Assembly (NCBI GenBank): GCA_001970955.1
Contig: MPUH01000136.1
Location: 33,499-97,498 of the forward strand
DNA: 64,000 nucleotides
Direction: 5' to 3'
Source of the DNA: Stentor coeruleus
Taxonomy: Eukaryota > Ciliophora > Heterotrichea > Heterotrichida > Stentoridae
Of the stretch, positions 28,794-39,868 are shown one piece after another. A program made the position numbers and the translations under genes. The notes beneath the pieces were generated by a model. It was not told where the DNA came from. It saw nothing but the letters and a program-made list of their open reading frames with translations, and searched no databases. The stretch's first letter is position 1. Every line of letters begins with the position of its first letter.

Positions 28794-30350
28794 ATGTTTA
28801 GGCTCATCAAGAAATGTTTTTATAAACCTCCACCCGATACCACATTTGGATCTGAAAAGAGGCCAATACTAATTACATTTCCACCGAGTAATTCACATTG
28901 GACTTCTTTAATACCTCCGTGGTTTTTTTCTTCCATAATTTTTGTGTTCCTCATACATCAGAATTTTATAAAACAATCAGTATTTAAGAAGCCATTCAGC
29001 CAGTTACTTGAAGATCATAAAGTTTACCCAGATAAAAAAACCGCAACATTCGATGATGTTAAAGGAATATCAGAAGTCCAAGAAGAACTTCAAGATATAG
29101 TAGATATGTTAAAAAACCGAGATAAATATTTTAAAGTTGGAGCTAAGCTTCCAAGAGGCATATTATTAACAGGAGATCCTGGTACAGGAAAAACATTATT
29201 AGCTAGAGCTATAGCTGGTGAAGCTGGGGTAACATTTTTTTCAAGTTCAGGCTCGGATTTCGAAGAAGTTTTTGTAGGTGTTGGGGCAAGCAGAATAAGA
29301 CATCTCTTTACAGAAGCAAAGGCCCTTTCTCCATCAATAATTTTCATTGACGAAATAGATACTTTAGGTTCAATTAGAAAATCAAAAAATACAATGCAAA
29401 CACAAAGAGCTACACTTAATCAGCTTCTTGTTGAAATGGATGGTTTTGAAGAACATCAAAATGTTTTAGTAATCGGGGCAACTAATGTTGTTGATGATAT
29501 TGATAGTGCTTTACTTAGACCTGGAAGATTTGATAAAGAGGTTCAAGTTCCTGTTCCTCATTTGAATGACCGAATAGAAATTTTAAAGCTTTATTTGTCA
29601 AGGGTAAATTCAGATCCAAATATCAATGTTGAAAAAATTGCAAGGTCAATAGCTGGTTTTACAGGAGCTGATATTGCGAATTTAGTAAACACTGCAATAG
29701 TTCTTGCTGTAAAAGATGGACGTAATGCGCTTAATGAAACTGATATTGATAAAGCTAGAGATCGAATATCTTTAGGTATTGCTTCTCCTTCTATTTATCG
29801 TAGTGAAAATAAAAAGTTTAAAATTGCCTTAAGGGAAATATGCAAAACTCTTGTTATTCTTTGGACTCCAAGTCCTTATGCTTTATATAAAACAAGTATT
29901 ATTCGTCGAGGAAATAAAGATGGGAAAACTTCAGCTTTGCAAAAACATGAAATTGTTAGTCTTTCGAAAAAACAAGCCATAGCATCAGTTGATATTAGAA
30001 TTGCAGGAAAAGTTTGTGAGGAATTGTTTTTTAGGAAAGAAAAAGCTACGGATAAACAACAAAATGAAATCATGGAAGCTACGAATTTTTTAAAGAGTTT
30101 AATGATGCAGGGGCTTTTTGATAGGGAAATTGGCTTGTTGTTTTATAAGAATTATAATGAACTTGGCCCTGAACAAAAAAATAAGATTGATGAAGTAAGT
30201 TCTCAGATAATGGAACAAAGTTATGAGAGAGTTAAAAACCTTCTTGGACCGAAGAAAAATCTTATTGAATTTTTAGCACATAAACTTGTTGAAAAAGAAA
30301 CTTTAAGCAAAGATGAAATTGAAAGTTTGATAAGTAATTATAGGGTATAA
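28794..30350 (+). CDS. FtsH/YME1-like AAA protein with inactivated protease site (518 aa)
   Basis: One N-terminal membrane helix (about 43-58), then an AAA domain with Walker A GDPGTGKT (127-134), Walker B IIFIDEID (D186, E187), SRH-type ATNVVDDIDSALLRPGRFD, and an M41-type C-terminal region. In active FtsH the zinc motif is HEAGH; here the aligned position reads REICK (347-351) within FKIALREICKTLVILW, followed by the expected KTSIIRRG. The third ligand region (KATDKQQNEIMEATNFLKSL) also lacks the usual Asp. The ATPase looks intact and the protease dead, like plant FtsHi proteins. Expected in the mitochondrial inner membrane as a chaperone or assembly subunit. Size is slightly short for the family. 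Confidence 0.9.
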   Translation: MFRLIKKCFYKPPPDTTFGSEKRPILITFPPSNSHWTSLIPPWFFSSIIFVFLIHQNFIKQSVFKKPFSQLLEDHKVYPDKKTATFDDVKGISEVQEELQDIVDMLKNRDKYFKVGAKLPRGILLTGDPGTGKTLLARAIAGEAGVTFFSSSGSDFEEVFVGVGASRIRHLFTEAKALSPSIIFIDEIDTLGSIRKSKNTMQTQRATLNQLLVEMDGFEEHQNVLVIGATNVVDDIDSALLRPGRFDKEVQVPVPHLNDRIEILKLYLSRVNSDPNINVEKIARSIAGFTGADIANLVNTAIVLAVKDGRNALNETDIDKARDRISLGIASPSIYRSENKKFKIALREICKTLVILWTPSPYALYKTSIIRRGNKDGKTSALQKHEIVSLSKKQAIASVDIRIAGKVCEELFFRKEKATDKQQNEIMEATNFLKSLMMQGLFDREIGLLFYKNYNELGPEQKNKIDEVSSQIMEQSYERVKNLLGPKKNLIEFLAHKLVEKETLSKDEIESLISNYRV

Positions 30351-30455
30351 CAGGAAACTCTTATTCATATAAATTATTAGGATATTTTGAATTATTATAT
30401 TGGAATATTAATTCATTAGAATAGTAGGTTTATAATTACTCCACTAAATTATATT

Positions 30456-31019
30456 TTAAATATTAAAGTCACTTTCATTAAATCGTTCTCTATTTTTACA
30501 TTCTTCATCTATCACATCTTCATCTTCATCATCATAATTATCACAATTCTCTACTTTTTCATTATCACATTGTCCCATTTCAATATCTCTATTAAAACCT
30601 TGATTTGTATTATCACTTTCATTAAAGTAGCCATGGTCATCAAGCCAAATTGCATTGAATTCATAAATTTTATCTTTAAGTTTTTTACAAGAATCAAAAT
30701 TTTTACACTGATTCTCAAGTAAATGCTCATCATTACTTAAAATAGAATTGCATATAATTGAAAAGGGAAAAGGTTCTTCAATAAAGGCATTACATTCACT
30801 TCTTTGTGATAAAAACTTTAAACCATTTTTTCTCTGACTAAAATACTCAGAATTTTCTGAAAGGAATGAGGGATGATGCTTAAAGAAATCTATGTCTTCA
30901 TCTTGACAACCTATTAAATTTATTTGAGTTCCTTGATTACTATATGAGTCTGTATTACTTGCAATATCAACTTGAGCTGCCCTTTGATAATTATTATCAT
31001 CAGATACTGAGTTTCCCAT
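30456..31019 (-). CDS. Acidic MGN-start protein of unknown function (187 aa)
   Basis: Begins MGNSVSDD, a good N-myristoylation consensus (Gly2, Ser6). Asn/Asp/Glu-rich, several Cys, ending with an acidic tail (NYDDEDEDVIDEECKNRERF). No transmembrane segment. Likely membrane-attached by lipid; no family recognised. Confidence 0.6.
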   Translation of the reverse strand: MGNSVSDDNNYQRAAQVDIASNTDSYSNQGTQINLIGCQDEDIDFFKHHPSFLSENSEYFSQRKNGLKFLSQRSECNAFIEEPFPFSIICNSILSNDEHLLENQCKNFDSCKKLKDKIYEFNAIWLDDHGYFNESDNTNQGFNRDIEMGQCDNEKVENCDNYDDEDEDVIDEECKNRERFNESDFNI

Positions 31020-31494
31020 TTTTTATATTGATTCTTTAAAATTTAAAATCTTGAAGAGTTAAAAAAGTATAACAAATGGAAAACAAAAAGAGAAAATTAT
31101 ACTTCAGAATCAAAAATTAGAAAAGGTATTGATGGGATAAGGAAAATTTATTATTTAAAAGTTGATATTAAGCTTGATTAGATGTTGCTTGGATTTTAGA
31201 TTTGACTTTTTAGGGATGTTGAGTGTAAATTTATATTTTTTGATATATCCAGATCTTTAAAAGTAATACTAAATGATTATATTAAATCTTATTTTCTAGC
31301 AAAAAAATACCTAATATTCCCAAAAAACTTCTTTATAAAGAATTTTGTGATTAATTCAATCCTATAGAAAAATATTATATTTTATTTGCATACCCACTAT
31401 CAAGATTATTACAAATTTGTAATACTTAAGCAAATACTTTAATAAAACTTTTAGTCTCTATTCTAAATTAATACTTAAAAGGTTTCAAATTAAT
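31020..31494. other. Intergenic, nothing seen
   Basis: AT-rich spacer between two minus-strand genes, with G/T-rich then mixed composition. No feature recognised. Confidence 0.4.
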
Positions 31495-33780
31495 TTACAG
31501 CTTTTTAATGCCTAGAAACCCTTCGCCAACATCTCCTGAATAATTCATCGACACCCTAGACTTGCCCGGAACAGCGACAAATTCGATAGCACTAACTCCA
31601 ATAATATTCCCATCACCATGTCTTCCCCAAGTTTTTCCAACTGAATTAAACTCTATCATAATAGGTTCTCCATTAACTAAAAGTTCAATACTAGGTTTTT
31701 TAGAAGCAAATATAGCAAAAGTAATCTCATAAAGTCCAGGTGTCATAAGTACTATATAAGTATTTCCACTTTCCCATATAAAATTCTCAGGGCATGTATT
31801 TACTGATTCAACTTCCCAAGGTATTGAATATCCTCCTTTTATTTCCCCACTTCTCCATAACCATCTAGCAAGACAATTTTCAGCACATAAAGTTTCATTA
31901 ACAGCAAGTTGTTCATTTATAAATTCTGATATTTTTGAATCAAGTGCTTTAAATTCAACTTTCCAGTTATCAGTACCATTAGAATATTCACGTGCATGAA
32001 AAGCACCACTTGAACGCATCATATTAGATTCAGTTAAGGTTTCTTCTTTATAACTTTTACGAATAGAAGTCAGTGAATTTTCTAATATTAAATTGTTTAT
32101 TTCATGAGCATTTGGTTTACTATCAATCATTTGCATTAGTTCTTTTTCTTTTTTTATCAGCATATCTCGAATTTCATCACATTTCACACTTAAACTTTTT
32201 AGTAAATCTCTTGTACATCTTTCTGTACTTTCTTGTAAATCCCTACATTCAACTTTGTTTTCAATACATTTTCTCAATTCTAATCTATCAGTTTTTTTTG
32301 CATCAAGTTCACTTATGTCGCTTTTGATTTTTTCAAGTTCTGTTCTAGTTATTCTTAGTTCATCAGCTTTTCCACTTACAAAAATTTGCAGGTTTTTAAA
32401 TGTTTCTTCGAAATTTTCTCTTGTCCGCTCACTTGTCATTCTTAAACTTTCATGGAGTCTTGAGATTTCTTCTTGAATAATCTTGCAGCACTGCTCTGTT
32501 TTTAAACTTCGATCACTAGTAAAATCTTGATATTTATGGAAATCAAGTCTTATTGATGAGTTGATTTCATTAAGTTCTTCTTTTATGTTGCTTATACAGT
32601 TTTGTAATTCATCAATCTCAGCTTTATTTTCAAGAACATGAGCAAGGCTATCTAATTCTTTTTTATCAGCTTTTGTTGCTACTATAAATGATAATTTGTT
32701 AAGATCTTCTTCTTGAGCTTTTGTCGCTAAAGCAGAAACAGTAGTTTTCCCAAGTTCTTGTATTTCAGACTGTGTTGATTTAACTAATAAACTCAATTTC
32801 TCCAGATCTTCTTGAGTTGATTTTGTTGCCAGCTGGCTTTGAGCTTCTTCTAACTCTGATTTTATTGAAGAAGTAAAACCTTCTAGGTTTGACAAATGAG
32901 TAAAAGCTTTGTTTTCAAGTTCCTTACGAAGAATATGAATAGAACTTATTGTTTCATCAAATTCAGTTTTATCCACTTTTAACTGTAAATCTTCAGACAT
33001 AAAAAGATTAAATTCCGATTGTTCCATTTTCATCGAAACTTTTTGAGACAACTCTTCAACTGATGCATACAAACTAGTAAAATCAGAAAGATCAGCTTTA
33101 GTTTGAAGTAAAGTTTCCATATCTGAACGGTTAGCTTTTCTATGTAAAGCATTAGCTACACTTTGTTTATTAGCTTTTTCTTCTAACAATTCAGCAACTT
33201 CAGCACTTGATGCTTTATCTTCTAAAGCATTTTGTATTTGCTGTATATCTCTTAAACTAGCACATTGTTGTATTTTTCTATAATTATCTTCACTAAGTTC
33301 TTGTAATGCTGATCTTAAAGATCTAACTTCAGCTTGAAGTTCTCTCATTTCATTTTTCTCACAATACATGCTTCTAACTTCATCATAATTAGCTTTTGAT
33401 CCTAGTAAATATTGTAATTCACTTTTAGAAACTTTTTCATCAAGCATTGAATAGGCTTCATCAATGCTTAATTTACTTTCTACTGAGTTTTTAACTTCAG
33501 TTATTGTCCTTAAAGTTTCGTTATAGCTTGATTTTACTGCTAAACATGCATTTATATCAGATTTTGGTGCTTTAGTAGGTATTTGGAGCTCAAGTTCTTT
33601 CAATGTTTCCCCTTGACATTTCACAACATCAGAAAGAGCTTTGAATGTTAGCCTTACTATATCTTGAACAGATTTCCAGTCATTGATTCCGCTTATTAGA
33701 TCGTCTACTATGATTAGACTGTAATTTTCGTTCTCGTTTCTTACCCTTAGTAATGGGTAATCCTTTTTTGGGCTATTCAT
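31495..33780 (-). CDS. Long coiled-coil protein with C1q/TNF-like C-terminal domain (761 aa)
   Basis: Residues about 60-610 are helical with a recurring pattern of about 35 residues centred on LxxKA(S/N/D) (ALEDKASSAEVAELLEEKA, ALHRKANRSDMETLLQTKA), typical of parallel coiled-coil stalks. The last about 130 residues are a beta-sandwich-like domain: WRSGEIKGGYSIPWEVESV, NTYIVLMTPGLYEITFAIFA and SIELLVNGEPIM, with the C1q-type pattern of an aromatic-rich jelly roll. Proteins of this build occur in cilia and flagella of protists. Single uninterrupted ORF. Name not assigned. Confidence 0.75.
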   Translation of the reverse strand: MNSPKKDYPLLRVRNENENYSLIIVDDLISGINDWKSVQDIVRLTFKALSDVVKCQGETLKELELQIPTKAPKSDINACLAVKSSYNETLRTITEVKNSVESKLSIDEAYSMLDEKVSKSELQYLLGSKANYDEVRSMYCEKNEMRELQAEVRSLRSALQELSEDNYRKIQQCASLRDIQQIQNALEDKASSAEVAELLEEKANKQSVANALHRKANRSDMETLLQTKADLSDFTSLYASVEELSQKVSMKMEQSEFNLFMSEDLQLKVDKTEFDETISSIHILRKELENKAFTHLSNLEGFTSSIKSELEEAQSQLATKSTQEDLEKLSLLVKSTQSEIQELGKTTVSALATKAQEEDLNKLSFIVATKADKKELDSLAHVLENKAEIDELQNCISNIKEELNEINSSIRLDFHKYQDFTSDRSLKTEQCCKIIQEEISRLHESLRMTSERTRENFEETFKNLQIFVSGKADELRITRTELEKIKSDISELDAKKTDRLELRKCIENKVECRDLQESTERCTRDLLKSLSVKCDEIRDMLIKKEKELMQMIDSKPNAHEINNLILENSLTSIRKSYKEETLTESNMMRSSGAFHAREYSNGTDNWKVEFKALDSKISEFINEQLAVNETLCAENCLARWLWRSGEIKGGYSIPWEVESVNTCPENFIWESGNTYIVLMTPGLYEITFAIFASKKPSIELLVNGEPIMIEFNSVGKTWGRHGDGNIIGVSAIEFVAVPGKSRVSMNYSGDVGEGFLGIKKL

Positions 33781-33890
33781 ATTTAAATTATGAAAAGATT
33801 AAACGTAAATCCCGCTTTCGATATACTTTAGTAACTTATGTTTCTAAGCATTTTTAAAAGTGTCTGTAGTTTTCTGAGCTTTTAAGAACT

Positions 33891-35771
33891 TCACAATTTT
33901 ACATTATGCTTAATCTTAATGCGCTTAATAATCCCTTTTCCTTCTTGCCGGTCTTCTTTCCACTCTCCCGAATATACTTTCACCCCATTGCGATCAAATA
34001 AAACCCCATATCCATCCCTATGATCTCTTGCCCACATGCCATCATAAAAATTCCCATTCGAATATATCATTTTCCCAGTCCCATGCCTTTGCCCAGCACT
34101 TACTTCTCCTGTATAAACTCCTCCAGAAGCATAAGTTATTTTACCAATCCCTTGAATAGTGCCGAAATGAACATCACCTTCATAAACATCTCCATTCTGC
34201 AAACGTATTTTTCCTTTACCATTTGGTTGCATATTTTCACATTCTCCTTCATAAACAAAACTATCACATTCTAAAATTCCTGTTTTCTCAGCAACTCCTC
34301 CAATAAATCTAGTTGTATAACGTTTACCATCAGTTGTTATAATACATCCAACACCTTGCATTTTTTCATCAACAAAACCTCCTTCATATATCGTCCCATT
34401 AGGAAAAAATAGTTTACCTGTTACATGATGTCGTTTATCACCTATAAATCGTCCTTCATATCTTTGTCCTGATGGCCATTGCATTATCCCATGTCCATGT
34501 CTTTGATCATCTCGCCATTGTCCAGTATATTCTCCTTCAGTTTCTCCAAGAAATTCTAAAGTATGATCACTGTCGGTATAAACCATTTTCCCAGATCCAT
34601 GTCGTCGACCTTCTAAAAATGATCCAGTATAAAAAGCACGTTTGCCATAAATTGCTATTCCTGGACTAAATATTTTTTACCCATTAATCTTGCCTCCTTT
34701 ATAAATACCATTTTGGACTGTGAAAATAAACGTGTCATTTACAAAATGTGGCCTTTTAAGAAATTCTTTGAAATCTTGTAATATGCTTAAATAAGGAATT
34801 ATTGGGTGAAAAACTTTTTTGTTGTTGAATTTTATGTCTTCTTTTGTGTCATTGTGTTTGTGGACTAATATCCCAGGACCTTCAGTGGAATCATTATGGA
34901 AAAAACCTTCAAAAAACCAGGAGTCTTTAAATGTTAGATACCCGAGACCTTCTCTACAATCATCTTTCCATTGGCCTATGTATTCTGCTCCTTCATGATA
35001 TTTCATTTTACCTTTCCAGTTTCTAAGTCCTTTTGAAGTATTTCCTTTATAAACACACCCATTTGCAAAACTTATAACAGTATTTTCTCCACAAACATTG
35101 CCGTTTTCCCAGAATCCTTCAATTTCATCCCCGTTACTGAATTTCATAACACCAAAACCATTCTTTTCATCGTTGTAAAAATCCCCATGGTATGTTGCTG
35201 AGAAGTAGTTATAGAAATATGTCCCGATACCTTGCTTTTTACCTTCGTACCACTGTCCTTCATAAGTGTCTCCGTTTGAAAATAAAGCTTTGCCTTCACC
35301 GTGGCATAAACCGTTCGCGTAATCGCCTTCATATTCTTCAATAAGTCCTTTTGGCAATTTTAAATTTCTAAGTGCTGGAGTTGGGGTCCTGCGTGTTGGT
35401 GTTTCAGGTGGGGAAAAATTTTTAGAGTCTGCCTTGCATGGAAAAGGAGACCTTGCTACAATTCTACGGCGTAAATGAGATGGAGGGCGATAAGGACTAT
35501 CTACTGAAGGGTGCATTGATTGTTTACGTAGTCTTAATGGTGTAGATAAAGTACTGCTCATCATAGACTTTAATTCTTTAGCATGATTTTGGATAAAGTG
35601 TATTCTACCCATACTCATTGGGATAATACCTAAAAAAGCTCTAGCATCTTGAACTGATTTCCGTAAGGTCCTATGGAATAACGGTGTTGCAGGACGAACT
35701 GTTGCTAATATTGATATTTCATTTAAATCCATAGAGTGCCTTACCTGCTTTTTCCTATTGTGTCTAGACAT
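33891..35771 (-). CDS. MORN-repeat protein with one 15-nt intron (621 aa)
   Basis: Two minus-strand frames are joined by an intron at 34666-34680 (GTAAAAAATATTTAG), giving ...GGKINGPGIAIYGKRAFYTG... The first about 145 residues are basic and disordered. About sixteen MORN units then follow (YEGDYANGLCHGEGKALFSN, YEGQWYEGKKQGIGTYFYN, YTGQWRDDQRHGHGIMQWPS). One stretch between the two MORN blocks (about 305-360) is non-MORN. MORN proteins form elongated scaffolds at membranes, often in the ciliate cortex. Start ATG is 66 bp from the start of the divergent CDPK. Confidence 0.9.
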
Positions 35772-35837
35772 TTAGCTGTTAAATTTCTAGTCTCATTAAT
35801 CCATTCATACAGCAATTTCAGAAATATAATAATTCGA

Positions 35838-37448
35838 ATGGGTATTTGCGTTTCTGGTAAAATTAAAAAGTCCCCTCAACGTTGTAATCAAATCAGTAAA
35901 TCCCTCATCTCAGATTCAATTATACTAAAAAGTAAAAACTATTCAGACATACATAATGACTTTGATTTTCTACAAGTAATAGGCTATGGTAAATTTGGTA
36001 CTGTAAGAGAAGCAAAACGAAAATCAAGTGGGAAAAGATACGCTATAAAATCAATTCAAAAAGAAGTTTTAAATAACAATCACCTTGTAATGCGTCGAGA
36101 ACTAGAAATTTTGTCAACAATTGACCATCCTAACATTATAAGGCTTTTTGAATCATATGAAGATGAGAAGTACATGCATTTAGTAATGGAGCTTTGTACT
36201 GGCGGCGACTTACGTGATAGAATAATTGATAAAGGAAGTTTTACAGAAAGTGAAGCAGCAACCATTTTTAAAAAAATACTAGGTGCTGTGAATTACCTTC
36301 ATTTAAACTCTATATCTCATCGAGACATCAAACCAGATAATTTTTTATACGAAAGTAAAGTTTCACAAGAAATCAAATTAGTAGATTTTGGGATGTCAAC
36401 ATGCTTTTCATAATAAAATAATTTAATAAGTTAAAAAAATAATAGTAAATGTTTTTCAAGTCTTGCTCATATGAAAAGCTTAGCAGGAAGCCCAGATTAT
36501 CTTGCTCCAGAAGTATTAAAAGGCTCTTATAATCAATCTTGTGATGTGTGGAGTCTTGGAGTATTATTATATTATATGCTTTCTAGTAAACTTCCTTTTG
36601 AAGGATATAGTTTGCATGGGATTGTTTCTAAATCTGTAAAAGGGGCATTTAAATTTACAGACCCAGAATGGGAACTTATAACAAAAGAAGCTAAAGATCT
36701 GATTTCAAAAATGTTAGTCGTCCATCCTGGTAATAGGATTACAATTGATAAAGCTCTTAATCATAAGTGGTTTCAAATTCATAGCGAGAATCAAAAATCT
36801 AATATTCCTCTTCATATTCTCAGTTCATTAAAACAAAGTAAAGCCCACAGTAAACTTTGGCAAGAGGCTTTAAAAGTTATCGTCAGAAATCTTAAAAGTT
36901 CACAAATCCAAGAATTAAAAAATGCATTTGCGCTTATTGACAAAGAAAAAACAGGTTTTATTACTGTGAAATCTCTTGAAGAAGCTATGAGTTTATCTGG
37001 ATTCAATATAGCTCGAGAAGAAATTGAAGTAATTATGAAAAATGTATCTTATATTCATGAAGGTAAAATCAATTATACAGAATTTCTTTTAGCAACATTA
37101 GATAAAAAAAAACTTTTTAATGAAGAAATCATGTGGGAAGCTTTTTGTTTTTTTGATCGGGACAGAGACGGATTTATAAATTTTGAAGACTTTGAAATTT
37201 CTTTTAAAAAATGTGGGTCAAAATTTAAAGAGGAAGAACTTAAAGAGATTATTGCTGAATTTGAGGTAAATGAAAGTGATCAAATGGATTTTGAAATGTT
37301 TAAGAAAAAAATAATTACAATGAATTATTCGAGAACTGGAGAAGAATTTGATATGAAAACTGGAGAGAATATTATCAAGACAATAGCGAATAATTTTGAG
37401 ACAATGGCTGAAAGAAATAAGTCAAAGCCACAGATTGTTAATAATTAA
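35838..37448 (+). CDS. Calcium-dependent protein kinase (CDPK) interrupted by a 48-bp insertion
   Basis: I start at ATG 35838 (MGICVSGK, a myristoylation plus palmitoylation signal); the frame is open further upstream but overlaps the divergent MORN gene. Kinase motifs: GYGKFG glycine loop, AIKSI Lys, HRDIKPDNF, DFGMS, GSPDYLAPEVL. Four EF-hand positions follow: DKEKTGFITVKSLE, a degenerate second, canonical DRDRDGFINFEDFE, degenerate fourth. Between DFGMSTCFS and SLAHMKS lie 16 extra codons (36411-36458) with four in-frame TAA. Without them DFG to APE is 27 residues, as in other CDPKs. The insert has neither GT...AG ends nor the 15-16-nt size. As written the gene is broken; it may be intact if the insert is removed from DNA or RNA. 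About 520 aa when joined. Confidence 0.85.
36411..36458 (+). other. 48-bp AT-rich insertion flanked by imperfect 9-bp direct repeats
   Basis: TGCTTTTCA (36402-36410) precedes the insert and TGTTTTTCA (36450-36458) ends it; the insert reads TAATAAAATAATTTAATAAG... with only five G/C in 48. Exact removal between the repeats restores the kinase frame. Possible retained internal eliminated sequence, unusual intron or recent insertion. Confidence 0.6.
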
Positions 37449-38120
37449 ACTTGTGTGAATTAAAATGCTTAATTTGTTTTGCTTGTAAACTTTAAATAGT
37501 TTTTGTTTTTCCACACTTAGCCCCACCTTGAAAGATGAATATTATTATTAAAGATATTATGATATTTCTTTTTATTTATTAAACTATAAACCTCAAAATC
37601 AGAAAAGGTTTGATCATTCTTTTAAATCTTTTGAGAATCTATAATTGTAAATATTGTCTAAAGTTAAATAATATTTTAAGTTATAATAGGGTATTTTAAA
37701 TAGAGTTATCATAGTTTTTTTAACTACTACTCAAAAGTTTTATTAACTTTCTCATGCATGAAGATTCTTATAAAAAAGTAGTCATTACCAAATTGCACTC
37801 AAAGTAAAGTCAATTAAAAAATGAAAAATGGGTGATATAAAAATTTTGCTAAATATTTGATTTCTTTAAAAAAATCAAAAATTTTAAGAAAATACATCAT
37901 CTGGAATCTATAAATCCTAGCCCTTTACCTTTATTAATTAAAATATAGTCTTCAATAGCAATATTCATTTTTTACTCCTTAAACTTAAGCAATACACATT
38001 TTCCTATAAAGATTTCATTCATGATGATTAAAATAACTATATTCTTCATTCAATTATTTTATTCCAAAATCTTTGTAATACCTTAACTCTCTGTCCATAA
38101 TTTAAATATTCGTCATCAAA
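37449..38120. other. Intergenic
   Basis: AT-rich 3' flank of the kinase, becoming G-poor and C-richer from about 37870. No standard gene. Confidence 0.4.
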
Positions 38121-39180
38121 ATGGTTAATCATAAAAGGTTAATTTTCACAAACATTCAATTTGATAAGTTCTTATTCCATATAAAGAAAGAAAGTTTTAA
38201 TTTAGTATTTTAATCAAATACTTGGGAAAAAAAAATTCTTTAGAAAGTCCAGGATTAGGTAATGGTAAAAAAACATGATTTTTTTTTTCAAAGTAGTATC
38301 ATATAATACCTTATATAGAAGTAATACAAGAAAACTTAATATAGAACAAATCCAAGTTGTATCTAACTCATTGAAGCATAGTAAATCAATAAAGAAAAGA
38401 TTAATTAACTAAAATTTAGATCAAAGCAAGTAATCAAAAAAGTTAAAAATCAAGGGAGATAGAAAAGAAAGATATCATAAAAATATAATGAAAAAGTGAT
38501 TGTCAAAGCTACAGTTTATAATCTTAAACTTCCAAAATGAAGTTTGCCCTAAATGTGTTTAGGTATTGATTTTGCTTATAGTTTTTCATACCATAAAGCA
38601 ATCAAAATCATAGCTGATTTTAGTGGGGAAAATTATCTTTCTTATTTATTATGCTAATTTTCTTTTAGCTAGGCTAAAGCTTATAAGGTTTTATAGTTTA
38701 TTCTTTTTTAATCAAGTAGTAGTAAAATTTAGACATCTATTATATTTACTGCACAAATAATCAGCTTCATTTGGATCTAGAATTTAAGCTATAATTTCAA
38801 AATCAATCTGAATGAATAAACAAAGTCAATAATACTTATAGTTAGGATAAAATCATTTTATAAAAACTTTTAAAATCACCTATCTTCTAATATTACCATG
38901 TAAGTGCATAAATAAAGAAAATTATATACTTAAATGGTTAGTCAAGCAAAAATAATATATGATGGTCTTTAAACATCTTTTGATTTTAGATGGTTTTTTT
39001 CGATATAGTTGATCTTTTTCAAGCATTGGGTTTCAACAGAAAACCTAGAAAGCTTCTATAGTACTCAAATACTGAAAAAATATCTAATATGGGCTCAAAT
39101 TTATAAACACTAGTTTAGCTTATAAAAAAGTGATAAATTTCCATTTAAATTCGACTAGCTGCAAGATTAATAGACTTTTC
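38121..39180 (+). other. Coding-like frame full of TAA/TAG with one TGA
   Basis: From ATG 38121 (MVNHKRLIFTNIQFDKFLF) the frame has 13 TAA/TAG and no TGA until 38538-38540, then continues from ATG 38553 (MCLGIDFAYSFSYHKAIKII) to about 39180 without another TGA. Of about 14 TGA triplets in the stretch, one is in this frame and about nine are NNT-GAN. Flank 37870-38110 is G-poor like a promoter. Read with UAR=Gln the product is Lys/Gln-rich, then hydrophobic/basic. The TAA:TAG ratio is closer to random AT-rich DNA than at 16114, so this case is weaker. Confidence 0.33.
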
Positions 39181-39183
39181 ATA

Positions 39184-39868
39184 TTACTTCATACAAAAAA
39201 ACCCTTCAAGCTCTGAGAAGCTTGAAGAAATATTATCATCAAAGTCACACAAGTCTTCATTTTCCGAAGCACCTTCTTTAAGCGTTTTACTCTCTAACTC
39301 CATAGTGACTCTCGAAATCTTTTCATATACCTCTTTAAATCTGAAAAACTTTATTCTCCAGTTTAATATCCTTAAAAGTTCTTTTTCAAGCTNTACCTTC
39401 TTTAAGCGTTTTACTCTCTAACTCCATAGTGACTCTCGAAATCTTTTCATACACCTCTTTAAATCTGAAAAACTTTATTCTCCAGTTTAATATCCTTAAA
39501 AGTTCTTTTTCAAGCTTAACTAATTCTCCTTTTTGCAATCCTCCTATAACTTCAAGTTGAGTATCTGATACCCAAGAATAAAGTGTCAGTTTATAGCTTA
39601 TTGACAGAGCAGTAAATACCATTCTATGCACATTATATTTTGAGACTAGCCCTGAAACAAGCAAATTCTCAATAAGAATATAAGCATAAACTATAAGTTC
39701 ATCTGGAAGGTTTAGGTGGTACAGAAAGTTTTCAACATAAAATTCTAGTTTCATTGGAAAAGGTTTGGCTGTGCTAAAGCTTAGAGTCTGAGGTGAATAA
39801 ACTCTTTTTTCAGCTTGGTAGTTAGGATTTTTAGCTATCAGTTCTACGAAACCCACAATGATTGACAT
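39184..39868 (-). CDS. PHO80/U-type cyclin, split by a single-N assembly gap
   Basis: Starts MSIIVGFVELIAKNPNY at 39868. The cyclin box is clear: FYVENFLYHLNLPDELIVYAYILIENLL, VHRMVFTALSISYKL and LEKELLRILNWRIKF. N at 39393 is followed (leftward) by a second copy of about 120 nt, so the true C terminus is in the left copy: LKEGASENEDLCDFDDN...FFCMK and TAA at 39184-39186. Merging the duplicate gives about 190 aa. This cyclin class partners CDKs such as PHO85-like kinases. Confidence 0.85.
39263..39522. repeat. Duplicated about 125-nt flank around N at 39393
   Basis: Sequence starting taccttctttaagcgtttta right of the N repeats 39266 onward with one or two differences (catatacctc versus catacacctc). 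Most likely an unmerged overlap or two alleles. Confidence 0.75.

Noticed and set aside
30551-30733. Overlapping frame inside the acidic MGN protein gene
   Set aside because: Shadow frame of the longer ORF on the same strand.
36430-36460. Two overlapping 16-nt GT...AG strings inside the CDPK insertion
   Set aside because: Neither has A at the branch position, and removing either leaves in-frame TAA codons upstream.
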